Positions 1 through 9,112 of a stretch of DNA of 29,354 bases are shown here, one piece after another. Numbering within the stretch: position 1 is the stretch's first letter; each line of letters opens with the position of its first letter. Under the pieces are notes generated by a model that was given only the letters and a program-made list of their open reading frames with translations, searched no databases and was not told the origin of the DNA. The position numbers and the translations under genes were made by a program. This DNA comes from a virus, in the IMG/VR virus record IMGVR_UViG_3300038701_002726, positions 1 through 29,354 of that record; one strand, written 5' to 3'.

Positions 1-2
1 GG

Positions 3-407
3 AGCCACAAGTTTGACCTGCAGGAAGAGCCGATCAAAATTGCGATCACTGCAGAACAGGTGGATGATCTCGCTGATGAGCTGCAAATGGTTCATTCTGA
101 TTATCGCGCCGAAGCCGGGCCGCAATTCACCAAAAGTGGTCGCTTGTCGATGGTGTGGGGGCATGAGTTTATCGAGTATCAGAACCTGACCACGAAGCAG
201 GGCAACTATGGCGGTGCGGTGACGCTGCAGCGGGTGCCGACGTGGCGCAAATCGTCCGTGCGTCTTGGTGTCTGGAAAGAGATCACGCCGCGCGACACGA
301 TCGACACTTCGAAATATGACGCGCCCTATTTCTGGTCAGAGGCCAGCATGGATTGTCGTCGTATGGAAGATACCGGCGTGTCCGAAATCGAGTGCCTGAT
401 CGGCTAA
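3..407 (+). CDS. Major capsid protein, C-terminal part (5' truncated by window edge)
   Basis: The frame is open from the first bases of the window to a TAA at 405-407, so this is the last ~134 residues of a longer gene; the GTG at 60 is just an internal valine. The product has no membrane segment and ends in a beta-rich stretch with the pattern W-K-E-I-T-P-R-D-T-I-D, then Y-D-A-P-Y-F-W-S. It lies immediately before the tail tubular A and B genes, where T7-like and related podoviruses encode the major coat protein. That position and the tail sequence suggest the C-terminal domain of a podoviral major capsid protein, which forms the icosahedral shell. A different head protein cannot be excluded because the N-terminal two-thirds is missing. 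Portal and scaffold genes would be expected just upstream, outside the window. Confidence 0.55.
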   Translation, partial: SHKFDLQEEPIKIAITAEQVDDLADELQMVHSDYRAEAGPQFTKSGRLSMVWGHEFIEYQNLTTKQGNYGGAVTLQRVPTWRKSSVRLGVWKEITPRDTIDTSKYDAPYFWSEASMDCRRMEDTGVSEIECLIG

Positions 408-424
408 ATCGATTTTGAGGAAAT

Positions 425-452
425 AACCGGGCGGTTGCGGCTGGCCGGTTTT
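425..452 (+). terminator. Weak terminator-like hairpin after the capsid gene
   Basis: Arms AACCGG (425-430) and CCGGTT (445-450) enclose a 14-nt loop, and the 3' arm runs into TTTT before C453. It lies in the 69-nt gap after the capsid stop. A partial terminator at this place would resemble T-phi after gene 10 of T7, which tunes coat-protein excess. The stem is only 6 bp, so this is tentative. Confidence 0.35.
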
Positions 453-476
453 CTCACAGTTTTACAGGAGGCCATC

Positions 477-944
477 ATGGCTATCAGAAAAGTTCTATCC
501 ACCTTTTACGGGCAGCTCGTCGCGGGTGTCTGGCTGCCAGCCACAGGCGCTGCATCGGCGGGCAAGATCACGCGGGTGACGGGCACGGTTGAGTGTCTTG
601 CCACGGATGAGGCGGGGTCGGAGTACAAGTTGATGGATGTTCCATCGTCCGCGATCATGTTGCCCGAAAGCGCGATCAAAACGACAGCCTGGGGATTTGC
701 GCAGGCGGTTATTGGTGTTGATGGTGACACCGATGCGTTGCTCGATGTCACCAAGGCGACGGGCGGTGCCAGCGGCAACAACCCCGTCGATCTGTTCGAT
801 GCCAAGTGGGGCAAGCCGATCTGGCAACAGCTCGGAATGGCGGAGGATCCCGGCAACCCCATCACGTTGAAGGTCTTTACCGAAGCGGATGCGACGGTGG
901 CCGGGCAGATCGATTTTGATCTGCAATTCGCCAACCACGTTTAA
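477..944 (+). CDS. Small head-associated virion protein, function unknown
   Basis: The 155-residue protein starts at ATG 477, chosen because CAGGAGG lies directly upstream with good spacing; an in-frame ATG at 435 has no comparable site. It begins M-A-I-R-K-V-L-S-T-F-Y-G and is rich in Ala, Thr, Asp and Gly, with beta-forming stretches and no cysteine, signal peptide or membrane segment. It sits between the capsid gene and the tail tubular A homologue. In several podoviruses this slot holds a head-decoration or head-completion protein, so a capsid surface or head-tail role is likely but unproven. I do not recognise a specific family. Confidence 0.6.
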   Translation: MAIRKVLSTFYGQLVAGVWLPATGAASAGKITRVTGTVECLATDEAGSEYKLMDVPSSAIMLPESAIKTTAWGFAQAVIGVDGDTDALLDVTKATGGASGNNPVDLFDAKWGKPIWQQLGMAEDPGNPITLKVFTEADATVAGQIDFDLQFANHV

Positions 945-957
945 GGCGGATTGAGAA

Positions 958-1575
958 TTGACCGTCCTTCAGTCTGATAGCGCTGCTGATATTATTTCCC
1001 GTGCCATGGCGTGGGCGGAGCATAAGGCGCGTTTTACCAGTCTGGAGGACGGCAGCATCGATGCCCGCGAGGCGCGGATTGCCTATGATGCGCGGCGTCG
1101 GAATGTGCTGGAGATCATGGACTGGAATTTTGCGCGGCACCGATTTGCCCCCGGTGCGGTTCTGGTTGACACCCCTACCCCGGCAGGCATGCCCTATGCC
1201 TACAGCGTGCCGCCCTCCTGTTTGCGGGTGCGTGATGTGCTGGCGGGCGATGCCAGTCTGACGTGGCGGCGCGAGGCAAACATTTACTGCAACGCTGCTG
1301 ATGGCGTTCAGGTCGTTTATACGATCGATGAGGGCAACCCGGCGCTGTTCATGCCCAGTTTCACGCTGGCGCTGGAATATCTTTTGGCGGCGCAGTTCGC
1401 GATGGTTTATGCCCGGTCGGTCAATCGGTCCAACCAGATGCTTGATAATTTTCGCCGTGCTGTCATCGAGGCGGATCAGATGGAAGGCGTCGAGCAGAGC
1501 AATGACAGCGCCTATGCGCCCGGTGCTTTGGATATGGCGCTGATGTCCTTTGATTTTGCAAAGCCCATCCGATGA
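958..1575 (+). CDS. Tail tubular protein A (T7 gp11-like head-to-tail adaptor)
   Basis: A 205-residue product resembling podoviral tail tubular protein A, the adaptor ring beneath the portal. The helical N-terminus contains R-R-R-N-V-L-E-I-M-D-W-N-F-A-R (about residues 45-59), matching the family's 'aR..vL....WnfA' region. A Y-S-V-P-P-S-C-L-R-V segment (about 82-91) matches the '.Y.lP.dclrv' strand. The C-terminal half is helical and ends near the Y-A-P-G-A-L motif. The start is TTG 958 with a purine-rich AAGGCGGA element upstream; the next in-frame ATG would remove the conserved N-terminal helix. The gene follows the 155-residue head protein by 13 nt and its end overlaps the tail tubular B start by 4 nt. 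Length and gene order are typical of the family. Confidence 0.8.
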   Translation: MTVLQSDSAADIISRAMAWAEHKARFTSLEDGSIDAREARIAYDARRRNVLEIMDWNFARHRFAPGAVLVDTPTPAGMPYAYSVPPSCLRVRDVLAGDASLTWRREANIYCNAADGVQVVYTIDEGNPALFMPSFTLALEYLLAAQFAMVYARSVNRSNQMLDNFRRAVIEADQMEGVEQSNDSAYAPGALDMALMSFDFAKPIR

Positions 1576-4001
1576 CAAGAGTTTCGCCTCCGTCCACGTC
1601 TGCTGCGTCCGGTGAATTATCGTCGTTGATGTATGCGCGCAGCGATTATGCGCGGTTTCAGAATGGGCTGCGGCGGTGCCGGGGGTTCATGACATTGCCT
1701 GAGGGCGGGTTCACGCGCCTGCCGGGCACGAAATACCTTGGCGATACAGATCGAAATTTCCCGGCGCGGCTGATGCGGTTTGCGTTCAAGGATGAAGACG
1801 CGGTTTTGCTGGAATGGACGGATCAGCTGCTGCGGTTCTGGCGCAATGGGTCCCTTGTTCTTGAGGCGGGTGGTGTTGAGCCTTACACGTTGCAGACGCC
1901 TTATAGCTTTGCGCAGGCGCAGCGGCTGCAGTCGCTGTTGTCGTCAGATCGCATTTACCTGACTGAGGGTGAAATTGCGCCGCATCGATTGTCCCGGTTT
2001 GCCCTGGACAACTGGACGATTGAGCCGACGCCGTTTGCAAACGGTCCCTTTGCCCCGGTAAACATCAACCGAGCCAAGGAAATCACGGTATCGGACGTGG
2101 CGGGCAATATCGCCGTCACAACCAATTTCGACCTATTCGACAGCCGGTACATTGGCGTCCTGTTTCAGCTGAGCGAGGTCAACACAACGCGCACCCCGGC
2201 ATGGTCTGCCGATATTTCGACGTCTGTGGGTGATCAGTTTTACAACAGCGGGAACGTGTATCGCGTCGCCGGTTTCGATGTGAATAACGGCGTGACAGGC
2301 GGCGATGCACCAACCGCGTCGATTGTCGGCGGTGCCGTGACCAGCATCGGGCCGGTGCAATGGCATGCGTTCGCATCGGATAATGCGGGCGGATATCCTG
2401 ACTGGATCGCGGGCGAAACTGTCAGGATTGGCGATCGACGCTGGACCGGGGAGTTTGTGTTTGAGGTTGTCGGTTTTGCGGCCAGTGGCAAAAACACAGG
2501 TGTGAACCCGCCGGTGCATATCAGCGGGTTCTGGCTCGGTGAAAAGGGCGGCCCGGTTTATGAGTATCTGAGCGACGGTTCCGGGATCATTCAGATCACG
2601 CAGATATCCGGCGCGCGCAGTGCGTCGGCGGATGTCATTCGGCAGCTGCCTGCGGGGCTGGAAAACGCCGGAACATATCGCTGGGCGGAGCAGGCATGGT
2701 CGGCGGTCAAGGGTTTTCCCCGCGCGATCGGGGCCTATAAGCAGCGCCACATTTACGGGGGCACCCCAACAGAGCCGCGCACAATCTGGCACAGCGTGAT
2801 TGGCGGCACGGTCGATTTTTCCGCGCTTGGCGGCGATGATGAGGGCTTTTCCTACATTCTGGACAGTGATCAGCGCGACAACGGCGAAATCACGTACATT
2901 GTTCAGGCCGGTGGCGTTTTGCATATCGGCACGACAGCCGGGGAGTTTGTCGGCTCTTCGACCGATGCGGATCGCGTCTATGCCGAAGAAACGGCCACTT
3001 ATGACAGTGATACGTCGATCGGCAGTCGCAGCGTCGCGCCGGTGATCGTCAACGGCAAGGTCGTGTTTCTGGCCAAAAGCGCGCGCAAGCTGATCACGCT
3101 GCTTTTGGGGCCCGAAGGCAAGTATGAGGATGAGCATCTGACGCAGATCGCGCGGCACATTCTGGCCCCAGGCGCGGTCAAGCTGGTGTTTCAGGCGGAG
3201 CCGGTGCCGTGCATCTGGGCGGTTTTGTCAAACGGTGATCTGGTCGGTTGCACCTATATCCTCAAGCAAAAGGTGCTGGGGTTTCATCGCCACGAGGTGG
3301 GCGGCGGCGCGGTTGTTGATGTCGAGGTCATGCCGGGCGATGACGGGTCAAGCGAAGTTCTGGAGCTGGTTGTGCGTCGCACAATCAATGGTCAGGTGCG
3401 CCATTTCCGTGAGCAGATGCAGCCGCCGTTTGTCGATCTGGATGGTGATGCGCCGGACATCGAGGACGCCTGGCATTTGTTCGCAGGCGTCAAATACAAG
3501 GGACCTGCAACAGATGAGATTTCCGGGCTGGATCATCTTGAGGGTGAGGTGGTGGCAGCCTGGACGGAATACGGGGCGTTTACCGGGCTGAGCGTTGCAG
3601 GTGGCCGGGTGTCGTTGCCGCAGGCGGTCACCTGGGCAATCGTCGGGATTGACGGTTCAGACGGTGAGGAAGTCGACACGCTGGATATGCGCGTGGGCAC
3701 GCCGGATGGTGGCGATGAGGGTCGCAACAAATCGCACCGTGCGTCGGGTATTCACGTGCATCGATCGGCGGGTGGCACGTTCAGCGTTGTGCAGGTCGAG
3801 GATGGCGTCGAGATCGCCAGCAGGCCGGAGGACATCTTGCCGGTTGGCTTTGCGGATCGTGTCATTCTGCGCAGCGGCGTCTTTGATCTGGCGGGCCACA
3901 AGGGCTGGGCCAAGCAATCGTTTTTTCGGTTCAAGCCGCAACCCGGTGCGCCGCTGACCATTTTGGCCAGAACGCCCACAATGATGGTGAGTGATGACTG
4001 A
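1572..4001 (+). CDS. Tail tubular protein B (T7 gp12-like tail nozzle)
   Basis: This 809-residue, beta-rich protein matches T7 gp12 (794 residues) in length and position, directly after the gp11-like gene with a 4-nt ATGA overlap. Gp12-type proteins form the hexameric nozzle of the short tail. The N-terminus holds Y-A-R-S-D-Y-A-R-F-Q-N-G-L-R-R-C-R-G-F (about 18-36) followed by L-P-G-T-K-Y, the usual 'YaR.DlakY..gl....Nf...p.Ggv..RpGt.yv' opening of this family. Further along come Q-R-H-I-Y-G-G-T-P-T-E-P-R-T-I-W-H-S (about 390) and a region near 470-500 with S-I-G-S-R-S-V-A-P-V, both typical of nozzle proteins. There is no signal peptide or transmembrane segment. Its stop codon overlaps the next start by one base (TGATG). 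Confidence 0.85.
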   Translation: MTRVSPPSTSAASGELSSLMYARSDYARFQNGLRRCRGFMTLPEGGFTRLPGTKYLGDTDRNFPARLMRFAFKDEDAVLLEWTDQLLRFWRNGSLVLEAGGVEPYTLQTPYSFAQAQRLQSLLSSDRIYLTEGEIAPHRLSRFALDNWTIEPTPFANGPFAPVNINRAKEITVSDVAGNIAVTTNFDLFDSRYIGVLFQLSEVNTTRTPAWSADISTSVGDQFYNSGNVYRVAGFDVNNGVTGGDAPTASIVGGAVTSIGPVQWHAFASDNAGGYPDWIAGETVRIGDRRWTGEFVFEVVGFAASGKNTGVNPPVHISGFWLGEKGGPVYEYLSDGSGIIQITQISGARSASADVIRQLPAGLENAGTYRWAEQAWSAVKGFPRAIGAYKQRHIYGGTPTEPRTIWHSVIGGTVDFSALGGDDEGFSYILDSDQRDNGEITYIVQAGGVLHIGTTAGEFVGSSTDADRVYAEETATYDSDTSIGSRSVAPVIVNGKVVFLAKSARKLITLLLGPEGKYEDEHLTQIARHILAPGAVKLVFQAEPVPCIWAVLSNGDLVGCTYILKQKVLGFHRHEVGGGAVVDVEVMPGDDGSSEVLELVVRRTINGQVRHFREQMQPPFVDLDGDAPDIEDAWHLFAGVKYKGPATDEISGLDHLEGEVVAAWTEYGAFTGLSVAGGRVSLPQAVTWAIVGIDGSDGEEVDTLDMRVGTPDGGDEGRNKSHRASGIHVHRSAGGTFSVVQVEDGVEIASRPEDILPVGFADRVILRSGVFDLAGHKGWAKQSFFRFKPQPGAPLTILARTPTMMVSDD

Positions 4002-4447
4002 TGTGTGATATTGGAGCCGCCGCCCTTGCTGTCTCGACCCTTGGAGGGCTGTACGCTGCCGGTGAGCAGTCGGCCATCGGTGCGCAGAATTCCCAGCTGG
4101 CGCGCGCTGAAGCCGCGCAGCAAGAGGAAATCGGGCGCTACGAAGAACAGAAAACGCGCAGCCGCATGGATCGCCTGATCAAACAACAGCGTGGCCAGTT
4201 TGCCGCGCGCGGGGTGCGTCTGGACAGCGCGAGTGCGCAGCGGCTTGGGGCTGAGGCATCGCTGGAGCGCAGCAAAGAGGCTGAGGCCATTCGTTTCAAC
4301 ACCGGATCGCAGGTGGATGCGTCCAATGCTGAGGCCGATCTGGCGGAGCGTCGCGGGCGGCTGGGCTTTATCACCGGTGTCACAAATACCGGCGCGCGGA
4401 CGGTGAGTTCGTCGCTCAAGCTCTGGCCGGAATTGGCGGGGGGCTGA
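4001..4447 (+). CDS. Internal virion protein (T7 gp14-like)
   Basis: A 148-residue, Ala/Gln/Arg-rich protein with a short hydrophobic N-terminal stretch (A-A-A-L-A-V-S-T-L-G-G-L-Y-A-A) followed by a long helical, coiled-coil-prone region (about 25-125). Small proteins of this form, placed between the nozzle and two large internal proteins, correspond to T7 gp14, which inserts into the outer membrane during DNA ejection. The Q-Q-R-G-Q-F-A-A-R-G-V segment (about 65-75) recurs in this family. It starts on the last base of the nozzle stop codon and ends 3 nt before the next gene, so translation is probably coupled. The exact role is inferred from position and shape. Confidence 0.7.
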   Translation: MCDIGAAALAVSTLGGLYAAGEQSAIGAQNSQLARAEAAQQEEIGRYEEQKTRSRMDRLIKQQRGQFAARGVRLDSASAQRLGAEASLERSKEAEAIRFNTGSQVDASNAEADLAERRGRLGFITGVTNTGARTVSSSLKLWPELAGG

Positions 4448-4450
4448 GCG

Positions 4451-6475
4451 ATGGCGCTGATCATACCGCAGAGCAACACGCCGTTTCAGCAGGTGCGCAA
4501 GCCGCGCCAGTCGTTTGATGAACCCAGCATCGGCGAAGCCGTGGCCGGTCTGGCGGATGTCGCGGTGTCGTACGGGATCGATCAGAACGAGCATGCCCGC
4601 GCGATGGTCATGCAGGAGGCGCGCGTCACCGCGGCGGAGCGTCTGGGCGCGTTGCGCGATAAGTACGAGCAGGACCCAAACCTTGATGGGCTGAGCGAGA
4701 GGTTCGGCGCGGATGTCGAAGCGCTGAAGGGGGAATTGAAGGGCAGTCTGCCGAAGGGTCGCCAGCAGGATCAGTTTGACCTGACGTTCAGGCAGATGGC
4801 AAATCCGCAGGTGCGCGCCATCGGCAACCGTCAATATGCGCTGCAGCGCGATGCGTCCCTTGCGCAGCTCAACGCATCCTTGCGGGTGTACCAGCGCGAG
4901 GCGGCGTCTGCCCCGGATACGCAGTCCCGTGATGCGGTGTTGGCGACAGCGGCAGAAGACATCGGTGCGGCGAAAGCGGCGGGCTGGATTTCTGCAACCG
5001 ATGCAGAGAGTATTTTGGCCGGTACGCTGGACGGTGCCGTCAGCAACGCCGCGATCGAAGCGCTGCAGAATGATCCGCAGGAATTCCTTGATCGTCGCGA
5101 TGACGGGGAATTCAGCGCCATGGACCCCGCGCGTCTGACGGCGCTGACGGGGCGGGCGAAATCTGCACTTGCCGCAGAGCAGGTGCGTCTGCAGAAGGCG
5201 GCGCAGGTGCAGGCGAAGGAGGTTGCCGCGCGCCTGAAGGCAGATATTGAAAACGCTGTGGACGTCATCGAGGGCGGGTTGCGGTTTGACGATTTGCCGG
5301 GCCTGATGGAACGTGCCGCCGGGACGGAACACGAGGCCACACTGCGCGCAACGCTGGCCGCTGCGGAAACAGAAGGCAATTTTGCGATTATCGATCCGCT
5401 CGATCAGCAGGCGGTGATTGCGCAGCTTGAAAATACATTGACCGGAGATCCGGAGGATATTGCACGATTGAACCGTCTGCGGTCGATCAATGAGAAAACC
5501 CGCAACAGTCTGGAAAATGATCAGCTGTCACATGTCAGCAAGCTCGGCATTGTTGCGGTGCAGCCGGTTGCGATCGATGATCCGGAGAGCATGGCCGCGC
5601 GGATCGCCACGGCGGAGGCGGTGGCGTCTGACATCAAAACGGATGCGCCGCAGCTGCGGTATTTTACAAATCCGGAGCGCGATGCCCTGCAGGCGGAAAT
5701 TCAGGCCGGTGGCCCCGATGAGCAATTGGCAATCGTCACCAGCATCGTTGAAAACGCCGGAAACCGCGCGGGGGCGATCCTGCAGGAAGTCGGCGCGCAG
5801 GATCCCTTGTTTCATCTGTCTGGCCAGCTGGTGCTGCAATCGGGTGATATCGCGGCGGCGCGCACGATGCTGAGCGGTCGCCAGCTGACACGTGACAAGC
5901 AGGGTGCAAAAGCGCCTGCATCTGCGCGCACGGCCCTGAGGGCGGAATTTGCCAGTGCCTTTCCGCCCGCAGATCAGGCGCGGGTGGCTGGGTTGCTGGA
6001 GGCGGCGGATGCGCATTTTGCGGCATCTGGCCTTGCTGTTGACCCGGATGCGGGCGAAGACGTTTTGCGCGGGGCATACCTCAAATCCATCCAGGCGGTT
6101 TCGGGTCAGGTTGTGCGTCGCGGCGTGGCGTATGGCGGCATTCAGGAGGTCAATGGCCAGCAGACTTTGTTGCCGTCCACCTTGTCGGCGGAGATCGTTG
6201 AGAAGGCCATCGCGGACGCAACGCCAGAGACCTGGGCGGCGGCGTCTGTAACGGGTGGCGCACCAATGCTTGGAGGTCGCCCCCTGCCCGATCCTGCATC
6301 ACGCGCCTGGCGGCGTGCGGGCCTTGACAGCGCGCGGGTGCTTTCGATGGGTGGCGGGCGTTATGTTGTCGGGATCGAGCGATCAGACGGCACCATGCGC
6401 TGGCTGACAGACAGCAGGTCGGCCAATGGTCTGTTTTATGTCGATCTTGAGCAGTTGCGCGGGGCGCGGCAATGA
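4451..6475 (+). CDS. Internal virion / ejection protein (T7 gp15-like)
   Basis: A 674-residue, mostly helical, acidic, Ala-rich protein without a signal sequence or obvious membrane segment. It occupies the place of T7 gp15 (747 residues), which forms the periplasmic tube of the ejectosome. The N-terminus (S-N-T-P-F-Q-Q-V-R-K-P-R) is followed by long heptad-like helices, consistent with an ejected tube protein. No enzymatic motif was seen. It lies 3 nt after the gp14-like gene and overlaps the next gene by 4 nt (ATGA), indicating one transcription unit. The assignment rests on order, size and composition; sequence similarity to T7 itself would be low. Confidence 0.65.
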   Translation: MALIIPQSNTPFQQVRKPRQSFDEPSIGEAVAGLADVAVSYGIDQNEHARAMVMQEARVTAAERLGALRDKYEQDPNLDGLSERFGADVEALKGELKGSLPKGRQQDQFDLTFRQMANPQVRAIGNRQYALQRDASLAQLNASLRVYQREAASAPDTQSRDAVLATAAEDIGAAKAAGWISATDAESILAGTLDGAVSNAAIEALQNDPQEFLDRRDDGEFSAMDPARLTALTGRAKSALAAEQVRLQKAAQVQAKEVAARLKADIENAVDVIEGGLRFDDLPGLMERAAGTEHEATLRATLAAAETEGNFAIIDPLDQQAVIAQLENTLTGDPEDIARLNRLRSINEKTRNSLENDQLSHVSKLGIVAVQPVAIDDPESMAARIATAEAVASDIKTDAPQLRYFTNPERDALQAEIQAGGPDEQLAIVTSIVENAGNRAGAILQEVGAQDPLFHLSGQLVLQSGDIAAARTMLSGRQLTRDKQGAKAPASARTALRAEFASAFPPADQARVAGLLEAADAHFAASGLAVDPDAGEDVLRGAYLKSIQAVSGQVVRRGVAYGGIQEVNGQQTLLPSTLSAEIVEKAIADATPETWAAASVTGGAPMLGGRPLPDPASRAWRRAGLDSARVLSMGGGRYVVGIERSDGTMRWLTDSRSANGLFYVDLEQLRGARQ

Positions 6476-8763
6476 CGTTTCTGGATGGGGCATCACCGAT
6501 TGCGGCGGCGGGCCTGGAACCGGCATCTGAGGGGCCGGAAACCACGACGGGTGAGCTGGTCGGCATTGGGTTTGAGAAAGAGGCGATTGATCGGAATTAC
6601 TGGGCGGCGCGCCAGAAGCGCACAGGGCACCGGCAGTTTACCGTGATCGGCGATATCTCGGAAGCGCTTTATGGCGATCGCAACGCATGGGTTGGTGATA
6701 CGCAGGGCGGGGCAAATCCTCCCGTGATCGAAGACCAGATTGACACGCTGTTTCGGGATCTCGAAGCGCGTCGGGGCGCAGAGCCGGGCCAGCTGGCCAA
6801 TTTCCCGAATTCGCGCGCCGCGCTTGAGGATTTTGCAAAAGACCAGGTGCGATCGGAAATGCAGGAAGAGCGGATCGAGCTGGAAGAGCGGAGCCAAAAC
6901 AGGTCCAGTCCCAGCCTGACGGGTGGTGTCGCGGAATTTGTGGGCATGGCAGGCGCGGCGGTGTCAGACATCGAGGGGCTGGCCCTGTTGCCTTTTGGCG
7001 CCGGTAGCGGGTCGCTGGCCCGCACGATGCTGGTTGAGGGTGCCCTTGGCGCCGGGTCGGAGGCGCTGGCCATCCCGGCCTATAATGCGCAGGCGGAGTT
7101 TCTGGAACGCGATGCCCCGGATGTTTTGCAGCTGCTGTTGTTTGGTGCGACCTTTGGGGCGGCGCTGCCGCTGGCCGGGCGTGGTATCGGTGAGGCGGGC
7201 AAGCTGGGCGTCAGGGGTGCTGAGGTTGCGAACGAAAAGCTGCTGGCGGCGGTGCGGCGCACGGGCGGGTCCGACAAGGAACGTGGCGCGGCGGCGCAGC
7301 TGGCGCGGGATGAGGCGGCATTGCAGAGCGCGCCAGCGGGTGTCGATCCGGATGAGCATGCGGCACGTATCGATGCGGCGGAGGTTGCGCTTGAAAACGG
7401 CGATCCGGTTGTTGTGCGTCCGGAAGATGTTGACCTGAACGCACCGGCGGACTGGCCGCGCATTCAAGCCGGTATTTTTGCCGGTGAAAGCGGCGGTGAC
7501 TACGATGCTCTGTTTGGGTTTTCAAACCGTGAGGGCGGGCCGTTTTCAAATGTGCGCGTCACTGAAATGACTGTGGATCAGGCCATCGCGTTTTCCAACC
7601 CACGCGGTGCCTATGGCCAGTGGGTTAAGGGTCGTGTCGGGCGCGTCGCCACGCCGATGGGGGCCTATCAGGTTGTCGGCACCACGTTGCGCGCCGCCAA
7701 GGAAGGTTTGGGGCTGTCAGGCAATGAGGTCATGACGGCCAAGCTGCAGGATCGCATCGGCATCTGGATCCTTGAGAAGCAAGGCACCGGCGCATGGGAG
7801 GGGTATCGCGGCCCGCGCACGCCCGGCACCGGCACTGCCGCTGATACCCCTGCCCCACGGTTTCAGGGGTATGGCGTGGCACCTGATGGCCGCGTGCTGG
7901 CGGATTTGTCAGGCGGGCGCATCGAGGCTGACGAAAGCCGGTTTCGCATCGAGGTTGGCGAGATCGAGATCGATCAGCCGTGGACGCAAGCGGCGTTTGA
8001 TTTTGATGATCGGTCCCCGCCGCCGGATGGCCCTGCATCTGCTGCCCCCGCGCCGATTGGGCCGGTGTCTATCGATGCGGTGGCAGCGCGGGAAATCCAA
8101 GAGGAAATGGCGGCACGCGGCGTTGATCTGCCGGACGATCCGCCCGCGCGCCCTGCCCGTGCTGAGGCCGACGAAGTGGAAGACGCCGCGCGCGATGAAC
8201 CGGATGCTGCGCGTCCGGCAGACGCACCTGAAGATGTCGTTCGTGATGAGGCCGAACCCAATGCTGCTGCTGCCGATGCCCCGTCCAGCTGGATTGTTGT
8301 TGATCGGGCCACGTCAAAGCCCGCGCTGGAGACAAGCAACCCAAAGGTGGTCGATGCCATTAACCGGGACAAATACGCCGCCGTTCCGGCCCGTGCCTAT
8401 CTTGAGGATTACAATCAGCGCGTCAAAGCGGCGGGGGGCGAGACACCTGCGCCGGGCCGATGGCTTGGCCCTGAGGCTGTGACGCCGTCAAACCAGCCGG
8501 ACGTTCCAGTCAGTGCCGTGCAGTCGGATATGTTTGATGACCCGGCGACCAGCGCGGGTGCTGTTGCGCAGGCCGATCTGATCGATGCGGATCTGCGCGC
8601 GCGTCTGGCGGAGGATCCTGCCAACGACATCGAGGTCCCGGTGGATGCTGGTGAAGATGCTGCGCGCATCAAGGTTTCGGAGATCCTGGCCGATCTGGAT
8701 GACGAAGCCGAATTCTTAGAACAACTCAATGTTTGTATGCCGAAAGGAGTTTCCAATGGCTGA
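6472..8763 (+). CDS. Virion-associated muramidase-domain ejection protein
   Basis: A 763-residue protein with a lysozyme-like domain at about residues 325-445. It contains F-A-G-E-S-G-G-D-Y-D-A-L-F-G with a probable catalytic Glu339, and downstream T-P-M-G-A-Y-Q-V-V-G-T-T, the substrate-cleft 'G.YQ' element of lysozyme-fold enzymes. It would locally cut peptidoglycan to let the ejection tube cross the wall, as the transglycosylase domain of T7 gp16 does. The N-terminal ~320 residues are helical, with a hydrophobic patch near 155-200 that may contact membrane. The region after about 500 is acidic, Ala/Pro/Asp-rich and probably disordered, and a compact stretch follows it. Unlike T7 gp16, the lytic domain is on its own chain and the other large ejection protein is a separate gene at 9109. 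It overlaps its neighbours by 4 and 8 nt. Confidence 0.7.
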   Translation: MTFLDGASPIAAAGLEPASEGPETTTGELVGIGFEKEAIDRNYWAARQKRTGHRQFTVIGDISEALYGDRNAWVGDTQGGANPPVIEDQIDTLFRDLEARRGAEPGQLANFPNSRAALEDFAKDQVRSEMQEERIELEERSQNRSSPSLTGGVAEFVGMAGAAVSDIEGLALLPFGAGSGSLARTMLVEGALGAGSEALAIPAYNAQAEFLERDAPDVLQLLLFGATFGAALPLAGRGIGEAGKLGVRGAEVANEKLLAAVRRTGGSDKERGAAAQLARDEAALQSAPAGVDPDEHAARIDAAEVALENGDPVVVRPEDVDLNAPADWPRIQAGIFAGESGGDYDALFGFSNREGGPFSNVRVTEMTVDQAIAFSNPRGAYGQWVKGRVGRVATPMGAYQVVGTTLRAAKEGLGLSGNEVMTAKLQDRIGIWILEKQGTGAWEGYRGPRTPGTGTAADTPAPRFQGYGVAPDGRVLADLSGGRIEADESRFRIEVGEIEIDQPWTQAAFDFDDRSPPPDGPASAAPAPIGPVSIDAVAAREIQEEMAARGVDLPDDPPARPARAEADEVEDAARDEPDAARPADAPEDVVRDEAEPNAAAADAPSSWIVVDRATSKPALETSNPKVVDAINRDKYAAVPARAYLEDYNQRVKAAGGETPAPGRWLGPEAVTPSNQPDVPVSAVQSDMFDDPATSAGAVAQADLIDADLRARLAEDPANDIEVPVDAGEDAARIKVSEILADLDDEAEFLEQLNVCMPKGVSNG

Positions 8764-9112
8764 TACTGAAATGACACCGCAACAAAAGGCTGCGGCCACA
8801 AAGAAGGCAAAGGCGGAAAAGAAAGCCGCAGACGCCCAGAGCGCCCCGTCAGGCGGGGTTCAGGGGGCGGCGGGCACCCTGCCCCTCAGTGAGCTGCTGC
8901 GGGGCTATCACGCGCGGCGTTTGTCCTGGGCGTTTGGTCGCGTGATCTATGTCGGCCAGAAAGGCGGGCGCGGCGGTGCAAAACCGATGCTGATGATGAC
9001 CGGGAGCCGGTCGGGCGATCTGCCGTGGGTGCGCACCGATGACGCGGACGTGCTGGCAGAGGACTGGGTTGTGGTTGACCCCGCTGCTGATGTGTCGGTG
9101 GCGTCTGAATGA
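8756..9112 (+). CDS. DUF2829/Tad2-like protein, candidate nucleotide sponge
   Basis: A 118-residue protein starting at ATG 8756, chosen because AAAGGAG (8743-8749) sits 6 nt upstream; the in-frame ATG at 8729 has none. Residues 1-41 are a Lys/Ala-rich, probably disordered tail. Residues 42-109 follow the DUF2829 (Tad2) pattern: L-P-L-S-E-L-L-R at the start, a central W58, then L-P-W-V-R-T-D-D-A-D-V-L-A-E-D-W-V-V-V (89-107), close to the family's 'PW..s..DllAeDW.vv' ending. Some DUF2829 proteins block Thoeris defence by sequestering cyclic ADP-ribose isomers; whether this one binds a ligand is unknown. It overlaps the muramidase gene by 8 nt and the next gene by 4 nt, so it is made with the virion proteins. 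Alternatively it is a structural protein that reuses this fold. Confidence 0.6.
   Translation: MADTEMTPQQKAAATKKAKAEKKAADAQSAPSGGVQGAAGTLPLSELLRGYHARRLSWAFGRVIYVGQKGGRGGAKPMLMMTGSRSGDLPWVRTDDADVLAEDWVVVDPAADVSVASE

Noticed and set aside
2133-3158. 341-residue minus-strand ORF
   Set aside because: Antisense to the well-supported tail nozzle gene, with no recognisable motif or start site.
3752-5332. 526-residue minus-strand ORF
   Set aside because: It lies antisense to the nozzle and internal virion genes, is Arg/His/Leu-rich without domains, and follows the high-GC shadow pattern.
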